Shown: piece by piece, positions 4,759 through 9,765 of the stretch
Layout: every line of letters begins with the position of its first letter
Numbering within the stretch: position 1 is the stretch's first letter
Assembly (NCBI GenBank): GCA_028698765.1
Contig: JAQVVW010000028.1
Span: 1 to 9,765 of the forward strand
Origin: Methanoculleus sp.
GTDB taxonomy: Archaea > Halobacteriota > Methanomicrobia > Methanomicrobiales > Methanoculleaceae
DNA: 9,765 nucleotides
Reading direction: 5' to 3'
The notes under the pieces: model-generated
The model's input: only the letters and a program-made list of their open reading frames with translations
What the model was told of the DNA's origin: nothing
Databases searched by the model: none
Translations under genes and position numbers: made by a program

Positions 4759-5033
4759 GAGGCGTATTGGGTGTGTGATAACCATGCGGTGCCTGCGGGG
4801 AGTCCCGGGGCGGTTGTGCCACCCGCCCCGGTGCCGCATTCCACCGTGCCGGTATGAGTGTTTAGAGAGGCGTGCCTGTCTGCACCGGGTCTCTTCCGGT
4901 GCATCGTGACGTTGATGCAGTCAACGTGGTGAATGTTCCGTTCACCGATCCCAGCCGTTCTTGCGCCGGTCCGGCCCGCTGTGCCTCTGCGGCCCGGTCT
5001 GTCGGAGAGATTCCCCGTCTCTCGACTCTGGGG
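4752..5033 (-). ncRNA. Candidate structured RNA with six hairpins and repeated GGCAC
   Basis: It lies downstream of a good minus-strand BRE/TATA and ends at a T7 tract. In transcript order the hairpins are: 5026-5001 (GAGAGA arms, 9 bp with one bulge); 4997-4971 (8 bp with one G.G mismatch, loop AGAGGCACA); 4946-4928 (GGTGAA arms, 6 bp); 4927-4909 (ACGTTGA arms, 7 bp, directly abutting the previous one); 4903-4881 (TGCACCGG arms, 8 bp); and 4831-4805 (CCGGGGCGG arms, 9 bp, loop GUGGCACAA). GGCAC occurs six times, twice in loops. The loop AGAGGC (4988-4983) can pair with GCCUCU (4871-4866), making a possible pseudoknot. No frame on either strand has coding character. It matches none of RNase P RNA, SRP RNA or box C/D guide RNA by their landmark motifs. 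Function unknown. Confidence 0.5.
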
Positions 5034-5053
5034 ATTAAGAGATTGATCGGTAG

Positions 5054-5064
5054 GATATTTATTA
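5054..5064 (-). promoter_or_regulatory. BRE/TATA promoter of the candidate minus-strand RNA
   Basis: On the minus strand AATAAATATCC is preceded by GAAAGT, a good fit to an archaeal BRE next to a TATA box. The predicted start is about 26 bases downstream, near 5033, immediately before the first hairpin. No minus-strand gene follows. Confidence 0.55.
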
Positions 5065-5097
5065 CTTTCTGCCATTGCCTTGCATTGAGGTGTGGCG

Positions 5098-5142
5098 TTG
5101 CATGTAGCGACATGGCATGCAGCACTGCAAAACCCTATATCT
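5098..5142 (+). promoter_or_regulatory. TATA box and operator-like repeats of the HTH-PAS gene
   Basis: CCCTATATCT (5133-5142) is preceded by GCAAAA, a BRE-like run, and is centred about 29 bases before ATG 5167, so the leader is about 3 bases or none. Upstream (5098-5130) are nested inverted elements: CATGT/ACATG around AGCG (5101-5114), TGCATG against CATGCA (5099-5121), and TTGCA against TGCAA at the ends. They could be an operator, perhaps for autoregulation by the HTH protein. Confidence 0.45.
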
Positions 5143-5166
5143 CCCGGCGCGAAACACTATTTGCAC

Positions 5167-6858
5167 ATGGACCCCACTACCGACGCACTTTCTCTCCTGC
5201 TCCGGGCCTTAAAAGAGCATCCGCGTGGCATGTCGGTCTCCGATCTTGCCGCCGCCGTCGGGATCAACCGGAACACCGTCTCCCGGTACCTCGACGTCCT
5301 CCTGGTATCGGGCCAGGTGGAGATGGAGACCTACGGGAAGGCCAAGGTCTTCTACCTCTCGCAGAGGGTCCCCATCGCCGCCATGCTCAACTTCTCGTCG
5401 GATCTCGTCCTGGTGCTCGACCGCGACCGCCGGATCGTCCAGGCAAACGACGCCGTCTGTTCGTTTGCGGGGAAGGAGCGAGACGCCATCATCGGGAACT
5501 CCATCGAGACGTCGCCGCTCGCCGCGTTCGACCACCCGCTGATACGGAGCCGGATCACCGACTCCCTGGGCGGCCGCGAGGTCACCGAGGAACTCCGGTT
5601 CCTGCGCCACGACGAGGAACTCTTCTTCCGGATCAAGTTCATCCCCACCGTCTTCAACGACGGGGCGCCGGGGGTCACCATCATCCTCGAGGAGATCACC
5701 GAGAGCCGGCGGGCAGAGGAGGCCTTGCGCGAGAGCGAGCTCCTCTTTAGAAGCCTCGTCGAGAACATCAGCGACCTGATCCTGAACGTCGACGAGGCCT
5801 GCACGTTCACCTACGTCAGCCCCAAAAGCCAGGAGATCCTCGGCTACGCACCCGAAGAGATGCTCCGAAAGACTCCCTGCGACTTCATGCCCCCGGAGAA
5901 GGCGGAGCCGGTCAGGGAGCAGTTTGCCGCGCTCCTCGCCGATCCGAGACCGCGGGCCCTCTTTGAATGGACGATGCTCCACCGGGACGGGAGCCCCGTC
6001 ATCCTCGAGGTGAGCGCAACACCGGTCTACGATGTTATCGGCGACTTCACCGGCTACCGGATGGCCTGCCGCGACGTCACCGAACGGGCGCGTGCCGCAA
6101 AACGGGTGGCCCAGTGGAAATCGTTCCTCTACTCGGTGGTCAACAACATCCCGAGCATGGTCTTTGTCCGGGAAGTGGAGGGGAACACGTTCGTATTCTC
6201 GAATAAGGCCGCCGAGATGTTCCTCGGGATGACGCAGGAGGAGATGGCGGGAAAAGGGGCCGTGGAGATCTTCCCACCGGATATGGCGGCCTTCTTCGCC
6301 GACGGCGACCGGGAACTCGTGGAGCGGGCGGCTGCCCTCGAGAAGGAGATCCAGATACCGGGCGGGCGGACACTCTCCATGAAGAAGATCCCGATCTTCA
6401 GTTCAAAGGGCATGCTGAAGTACATGCTCGGGATCGCCGAGGACGTCACCGATCGCGCCGCTGCACAGACTCACCTGATCGCCGAGCGCGACCGGGCACA
6501 GGGATACCTGGAGGCGGCGGGCGTGGTGATCGCGGTGATCCGGACGGACGGCACCATCGACCTCGTCAACCGGAAGGCGAGCGCGATCCTGGGATACCCC
6601 GAGGGAGATCTCGCAGGAAAGAACTGGTTTGCAACGGTCGTCCCCGAGCGGCTACGGCAACGGCTCGCGCATAACTTCAGCCGTCTCGTGGCCGCAGGCC
6701 ACGAGCCCCCGCCGTTTGAGGAGAGCCCGGTCGTCACGCGGGACGGGCGGGAGCGGTCGATCCTCTGGCACAACGCCCTTCTGCGGGACGCGGACGGCAA
6801 CGTCGTGGCGATGGTGAGTTCCGGCGAGGAGATCGCCGGGTCGCCGGCCTGTCCGTGA
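5167..6858 (+). CDS. HTH regulator with four PAS domains
   Basis: A 563-residue cytoplasmic protein. Residues 6-66 are a winged helix-turn-helix with recognition region GINRNTVSRYLDVL (32-45) and wing GKAKVFYLSQRVP. Four PAS domains follow: about 74-180 (LVLVLDRDRRIVQAND, then IILEEITESRRAEEAL), 191-308 (FRSLVENISDLILNVDE, with CRDVTERARA at the end), 318-432 (LYSVVNNIPSMVFVREVEG, then IAEDVTDRAAA) and 445-555 (VVIAVIRTDGTIDLVNRKAS, ending AMVSSGEEI). There is no His phospho-acceptor, ATPase domain or transmembrane helix, so it is best read as a one-component transcription regulator whose PAS tandem senses redox state or a small ligand. I start at ATG 5167 because the HTH begins there and the TATA spacing fits. 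The frame extends 25 codons upstream through the promoter. It is a paralogue of the left-edge gene. Confidence 0.9.
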   Translation: MDPTTDALSLLLRALKEHPRGMSVSDLAAAVGINRNTVSRYLDVLLVSGQVEMETYGKAKVFYLSQRVPIAAMLNFSSDLVLVLDRDRRIVQANDAVCSFAGKERDAIIGNSIETSPLAAFDHPLIRSRITDSLGGREVTEELRFLRHDEELFFRIKFIPTVFNDGAPGVTIILEEITESRRAEEALRESELLFRSLVENISDLILNVDEACTFTYVSPKSQEILGYAPEEMLRKTPCDFMPPEKAEPVREQFAALLADPRPRALFEWTMLHRDGSPVILEVSATPVYDVIGDFTGYRMACRDVTERARAAKRVAQWKSFLYSVVNNIPSMVFVREVEGNTFVFSNKAAEMFLGMTQEEMAGKGAVEIFPPDMAAFFADGDRELVERAAALEKEIQIPGGRTLSMKKIPIFSSKGMLKYMLGIAEDVTDRAAAQTHLIAERDRAQGYLEAAGVVIAVIRTDGTIDLVNRKASAILGYPEGDLAGKNWFATVVPERLRQRLAHNFSRLVAAGHEPPPFEESPVVTRDGRERSILWHNALLRDADGNVVAMVSSGEEIAGSPACP

Positions 6859-6866
6859 ATACGCGG

Positions 6867-6931
6867 TCGAAGCGCGGAACTTCCCGGATTCTTCCGCACC
6901 CATCTCTTTCTCGCTTCCCATGCGGCTTCGA
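6867..6931 (+). terminator. Nested inverted repeats after the HTH-PAS gene
   Basis: Outer arms TCGAAGC (6867-6873) and GCTTCGA (6925-6931) enclose an inner hairpin GCGGAA (6874-6879) with TTCCGC (6892-6897). Pyrimidine-rich sequence but no long T-tract follows the inner hairpin. It may be the 3' end structure of the regulator mRNA. The outer arm lies just before the lemA TATA box, so a regulatory role there is also possible. Confidence 0.3.
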
Positions 6932-6940
6932 AGTTATCAC

Positions 6941-6948
6941 TTAAATAC
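6941..6948 (+). promoter_or_regulatory. TATA box of the lemA operon
   Basis: TTAAATAC is centred about 24 bases before ATG 6969. There is no Shine-Dalgarno site in between. The operon transcript is probably leaderless. Confidence 0.55.
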
Positions 6949-6968
6949 GCCACAGAGTCCATAACGTA

Positions 6969-7547
6969 ATGGTGACAACCTTGGTGGATATCATCTCCCT
7001 TGTCCTTATTGTTGTCGTGGTGCTGGTCGTGATCGGCATCGTGGCGGCGGTAATTGGCATCTATAACCGGTTCTTCTCCCTCAAAAACTCCGCCGAAGCA
7101 ACGGTCGGTCAGGTGAAGGTCGCGATGAAGAAGCGGCTGGATATGATCGAGCAGCTCCTCGGCGCGGTGAAGAGTTACGCGACCTTCGAGAAGGAGACCC
7201 TGACCGGGGTGACCGCGATGCGGGCCCGCATCGGCAGCGCCGGCCCGGGCGACCTGAACGAACTCGAGCGCGAGTCCCGGTCGGTTCTCGGGCGGCTGCT
7301 CGCGGTCGCGGAGAACTATCCCGATCTCAAGACCTCCCAGACGGTGAAGGACCTGATGGGCGCGGTCAAAGGGGTCGAGGACGAGATCGCCCGGCACCGC
7401 TACACCTACAACAACATCGCCCAGCAGTACAACACCATGACCGACACGATCCCCTCGAACCTGATCGCCGGCGCCATGGGCTTTTCGAAACTCGAGTACC
7501 TGGAGTTCGGCGAGGAGATCGAGCGCGTCCCGACGATAGCGTTCTGA
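6969..7547 (+). CDS. lemA: LemA family membrane-anchored protein
   Basis: A 192-residue LemA protein. Residues 5-31 form one hydrophobic helix that anchors it in the membrane. The rest is the long helical bundle of the family: [20 protein letters not shown] (34-53), [20 protein letters not shown] (54-73), [20 protein letters not shown] (110-129), [19 protein letters not shown] (137-155) and the closing [20 protein letters not shown]. Length and motif order are normal and no part is missing. The biochemical role of LemA is not established; it is often next to membrane proteins with glycine-rich ends, as here. It is the first gene of a two-gene operon, its stop lying 6 bases before the DUF2207 start. 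ATG 6969 fits both the membrane helix and the TATA spacing. Confidence 0.93.
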   Translation: MVTTLVDIISLVLIVVVVLVVIGIVAAVIGIYNRFFSLKNSAEATVGQVKVAMKKRLDMIEQLLGAVKSYATFEKETLTGVTAMRARIGSAGPGDLNELERESRSVLGRLLAVAENYPDLKTSQTVKDLMGAVKGVEDEIARHRYTYNNIAQQYNTMTDTIPSNLIAGAMGFSKLEYLEFGEEIERVPTIAF

Positions 7548-7553
7548 TGCATC

Positions 7554-9380
7554 ATGCGGATAACTGAGCGGCAACAGATCCTCACCCTTCTCGCCGTCAC
7601 TCTGGTCGTCGGGGTGCTGGCGGTCGCCGGAGCGACCGCGCTCCCCGCTCTCTTCCGGGGGGACCTGGACGTCCAGCATTACGACGCGGTCTTTTATGCG
7701 AACGGAACCCTGGTCGAACGCTACACCTACGACGTCAGATCCGCCGGCGAGTACCGGATGCTCTTTCGCTACTGGGACGCGCCGCTCACCTTCTCCGCAA
7801 TCGACCGGCCGCATATCGAGTTTGTCGGGATGACCGCCCCGCCCGGAACCATCGGCTATGTCAAAGATGACCGGGGTGAGGTGCAGATTGCTGCCGGGAG
7901 CCCGACCTCCGCGGATATCTCGACAATCCGGGGTCTTGCGTTCGATAATGAGGTTGGCCTCTACAACCCCGGCTACTTCGCCCCGGGCACCTATACGGTG
8001 GAGTACCGCTACGGTGTCCGGCCGCCGGTCGAGTACGACGGGGAATGGGCGCACCTGAACCTGAAACTCGTGGACGAGCACATCCCCTTCCGTAGCCTCC
8101 GGGTCACGCTGCCGTTCGCCGGGCAGATCGAGGAGGTCTACACGCATCCTCCGACCCTCGAGGTCGAACGGACGGCGGAGTCGGTCGTCATCACGGGGGC
8201 CGCCACGCAGGACGACGCGCTGAACATCGAGATGATTCTCGATTCAGCGTTCATGGAAGGGATCGACGCCTTCCCCGAGTACGTCCCGGGTGTGCAGCAG
8301 CAGACGGCCGACGCCCACCGCTGGCCCTCGTTCCTCTATGCGGCGGCGGGTGTCCTCTATACCCTTGCGACCATCCTCGTCCTCGCGATGCCGTTCATCC
8401 TTCTCGGCGTCTACCTCCGTTACGGCAGGGAGAAAGAGTTTACCGTGCCGGAGTACCTGAGTTTCACGCCGAACACCGCGCTCAAGCCCTGGCAGGTGAA
8501 CCTCCTCTTCAAGGGCGACGCACTTGAGTTCGACGAGAACGGGTTCTACGCGACTGTCCTCGATCTCCACCGGCAGAAGAAGATCGTGGTGACCGAGAAA
8601 CCGGACGGCAACGGCGTCACGGTCCGGATCGTCTCGGGGGAGTCGACCGATCCCTACGAGCAGCGGGTGCTCAACTTCCTCGGCAACATCGCCGACGATC
8701 ACGTCGTGGACACCGCCGATCTCGAGGAGTTCGCCCGGACCGCCCGGCGGAGCCCCGGCTACCAGCACCGGATCGAGCAGTACCAGCAGTCGCTTGCCGG
8801 CCTGACCCGGGACGTGGACACCTCGCTCGCCTACCGGTATATCAAGGACGGCCGGACGATGATCCTCCCGTTCATCTTCCTCGGCGCCATCCCGTGCGGG
8901 CTATCCATCCTCGCGTTCATCCTCGCGCCGGGCGCGGCCTATCTCCTGATTCCGGCAAGCGTCCTCGCCTTCGTCGCCGCAGTCCAGGTCGGGATCGCGG
9001 CCCTCTTCCCCTCGACGCTCTTTGGGTTCTGGAAAGGCGACCACTATAAGGAGAAACTCGAGTGGGACGCGTTCTCCTACTTCCTCTCGGATCTCGCGCT
9101 GATCCGGCAGTACTCCCCTGCTGATCTCTCGATGTGGGGAGAGTGGCTGGTCTACGGGACGGCGCTCGGCCTCGGTGATAAAGTGGAGGAGGCGATGAAG
9201 AACCTGCGTATCGACCTTCCGGACGTCGGGGTGCCGCTCTACTCGAACATGCCGGTGATCTTTGCCCCGATCGTCCTCTACTCCCCGCCGTCCTCGGGCG
9301 GCGGCAGCGGCGGCTTTGGGGGCGGCGGATCGTTTGGCGGTGGTGGCGGCTTTGGTGGCGGCGGCGTCGGGGGACGCTGA
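7554..9380 (+). CDS. DUF2207 membrane protein with glycine-rich tail
   Basis: A 608-residue membrane protein. Residues 10-34 form an N-terminal signal or anchor helix. An outer domain of about 220 residues follows, rich in beta strands (for example YDAVFYANGTLVERYTYDVR, 43-62, and GTYTVEYRYGVRPPVEYDG, 145-163), the DUF2207 domain. A transmembrane helix (about 261-289, LYAAAGVLYTLATILVLAMP) leads to a cytoplasmic part, residues 290-435, which contains FKGDALEFDENGFYATVLDLH and LHRQKKIVV. Two more helices lie at about 435-460 and 462-486. The end, 582-608, is almost only glycine with serine and phenylalanine. The role is unknown; linkage to lemA suggests a joint envelope or quality-control complex. 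ATG 7554 lies 6 bases after the lemA stop. A nearer ATG at 7547 is followed by a stop after six codons. Translation is probably coupled. Confidence 0.9.
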   Translation: MRITERQQILTLLAVTLVVGVLAVAGATALPALFRGDLDVQHYDAVFYANGTLVERYTYDVRSAGEYRMLFRYWDAPLTFSAIDRPHIEFVGMTAPPGTIGYVKDDRGEVQIAAGSPTSADISTIRGLAFDNEVGLYNPGYFAPGTYTVEYRYGVRPPVEYDGEWAHLNLKLVDEHIPFRSLRVTLPFAGQIEEVYTHPPTLEVERTAESVVITGAATQDDALNIEMILDSAFMEGIDAFPEYVPGVQQQTADAHRWPSFLYAAAGVLYTLATILVLAMPFILLGVYLRYGREKEFTVPEYLSFTPNTALKPWQVNLLFKGDALEFDENGFYATVLDLHRQKKIVVTEKPDGNGVTVRIVSGESTDPYEQRVLNFLGNIADDHVVDTADLEEFARTARRSPGYQHRIEQYQQSLAGLTRDVDTSLAYRYIKDGRTMILPFIFLGAIPCGLSILAFILAPGAAYLLIPASVLAFVAAVQVGIAALFPSTLFGFWKGDHYKEKLEWDAFSYFLSDLALIRQYSPADLSMWGEWLVYGTALGLGDKVEEAMKNLRIDLPDVGVPLYSNMPVIFAPIVLYSPPSSGGGSGGFGGGGSFGGGGGFGGGGVGGR

Positions 9381-9397
9381 CCGCTCCTTTCGATAAC

Positions 9398-9403
9398 TTT
9401 TTT
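9398..9403 (+). terminator. T6 tract ending the lemA operon
   Basis: Six T, 17 bases after the DUF2207 stop codon, followed by the palindrome CCGGCCGG. It is a plausible archaeal U-tract terminator, separating the operon from the next lipoprotein gene. Confidence 0.5.
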
Positions 9404-9460
9404 CCGGCCGGTACACGGTCTCTTCAGGCGGATAGGTCCGAATCCCTTCGTAGTTAAAGC

Positions 9461-9470
9461 AATCTACTTA
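9461..9470 (+). promoter_or_regulatory. Possible TATA box of the right-edge lipoprotein gene
   Basis: AATCTACTTA is a weak TATA-like element about 33 bases before ATG 9499, and TAGTTAAAG (9451-9459) is an alternative. A partial Shine-Dalgarno site GGTG (9492-9495) lies 3 bases before ATG 9499 and 9 before ATG 9505. Confidence 0.3.
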
Positions 9471-9498
9471 CCTCGGACGGCGCAATGTATCGGTGTTG

Positions 9499-9765
9499 AT
9501 GCTTATGACGGGATCCAATCCGAACTACCTGGTCATCGTCCTCGTTCTCTTCGGGGCCATCGTCGCCTGCGGCTGCATCGCCGCCGGGGGAGATGAGACG
9601 GCGGCCGACCGCGTCTCAGGGAACGGCACGGTCACTTACATCGATCTTGAAGGCGGCTTCTACGGTATCGTCGCCGATGACGGCGAGCGCTACCTGCCCG
9701 CCGTCCTCCCGGCGGAGTACCGGGCGGACGGTCTGGGGGTCATGGTTGTCGTTGATATCACGAGC
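9499..9765 (+). CDS. Small lipoprotein, 3' end outside window
   Basis: The visible 89 codons start with a hydrophobic signal segment (YLVIVLVLFGAIVACGC, 10-26) that contains a lipobox, with Cys24 (IVAC) or Cys26 as the likely lipid anchor. A short Gly/Glu/Asp linker follows, then a compact beta-rich stretch: NGTVTYIDLEGGFYGIVADD, GERYLPAVLPAEYRADGLGV and MVVVDIT. This pattern resembles a small domain seen in uncharacterised archaeal and bacterial envelope lipoproteins, probably an OB-like barrel; the comparison is from memory. The start is uncertain: ATG 9499 or ATG 9505, both in frame, the second better spaced from GGTG. It follows the lemA operon terminator and probably has its own promoter. 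Function unknown. Confidence 0.72.
   Translation, partial: MLMTGSNPNYLVIVLVLFGAIVACGCIAAGGDETAADRVSGNGTVTYIDLEGGFYGIVADDGERYLPAVLPAEYRADGLGVMVVVDITS

Noticed and set aside
4805..5026. CRISPR array
   Set aside because: The inverted repeats differ from each other and there is no repeat of constant length separated by equal spacers.
4751..5033. Identity as RNase P RNA, SRP RNA or box C/D guide RNA
   Set aside because: I looked for the conserved ACAGAA-type core of RNase P RNA, the paired 5' and 3' ends and GNAR loop domain of SRP RNA, and C (RTGATGA) and D (CTGA) boxes in the right order. None was found.
4614..5125. Minus-strand open frames across the hairpin region
   Set aside because: Two overlapping frames show no domain, and one crosses the T7 tract. 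The perfect hairpins explain the sequence better than a protein would.
4690..5166. Insertion sequence or MITE carrying the hairpins
   Set aside because: The hairpins have different sequences and there are no terminal inverted repeats or target duplications that I could find at the ends. A decayed element cannot be fully excluded.
4872..5750. Plus-strand open frame through the hairpin region into the HTH-PAS gene
   Set aside because: Its second half is out of frame with the HTH-PAS gene, and its first half covers the hairpin cluster and both promoters. No motif is seen in it.
6471..8147. Long open frame of 558 codons on the minus strand
   Set aside because: It lies opposite the HTH-PAS, lemA and DUF2207 genes, has no recognisable domain, and is rich in Arg, Gly, Asp and His, as expected of the reverse complement of GC-rich genes. 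The plus-strand genes carry clear family motifs.
9298..9378. Low-complexity GGC-rich run as a tandem DNA repeat
   Set aside because: It is the in-frame coding sequence of the glycine-rich tail of the DUF2207 protein, a common feature of that family, and not an independent repeat element.

Overview
The window looks like chromosome of a GC-rich methanogenic archaeon of the Methanomicrobiales type (Methanoculleus-like). The evidence is indirect: N-terminal winged-helix plus PAS regulators, an archaeal Tsr3, BRE/TATA-type promoters about 25 bases before start codons, few Shine-Dalgarno sites, and stand-alone Cache and LemA/DUF2207 envelope proteins. No bacterial-type promoters, tRNA, rRNA, CRISPR array or intact mobile element was found.

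Layout, left to right. A partial HTH-PAS(-GAF) regulator runs leftward off the window (676 to 1). Divergent from it is a class I SAM methyltransferase (869-1606), which faces a Cache-domain lipoprotein on the minus strand (2582-1752). A gene-free stretch of about 600 bases follows (2583-3178). It holds a tandem 10-mer, a strong plus-strand TATA box and a run of hairpins ending in a short T-tract, which I read as a possible small RNA (2950-3116). Next come tsr3 on the minus strand (3670-3179) and, 35 bases away and divergent, a fusion of a TudS/DUF523-like Fe-S domain with a nucleoside 2-deoxyribosyltransferase domain (3706-4545). Its 3' end overlaps the tail of a decayed RsbW-type ATPase gene (4689-4537, minus).

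The second gene-free stretch (4690-5166) is the most unusual part of the window. On the minus strand it has a good BRE/TATA box, six hairpins with uninterrupted or nearly uninterrupted stems, six copies of GGCAC (two in hairpin loops), a possible loop-to-tail pseudoknot and a T7 tract. Together these look like an undescribed structured RNA of about 280 nt. It shares its upstream region with a divergent HTH plus four-PAS regulator (5167-6858), a paralogue of the regulator at the left edge.

The right third is a two-gene envelope operon, lemA then a DUF2207 membrane protein with a glycine-rich tail (6969-9380), closed by a T6 tract. The 5' part of a small lipoprotein gene follows (from 9499). 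The genes do not form one pathway. Themes are sensing (two PAS regulators, a Cache lipoprotein), RNA and nucleotide chemistry (Tsr3, the fusion enzyme), the cell envelope, and two candidate non-coding RNAs.
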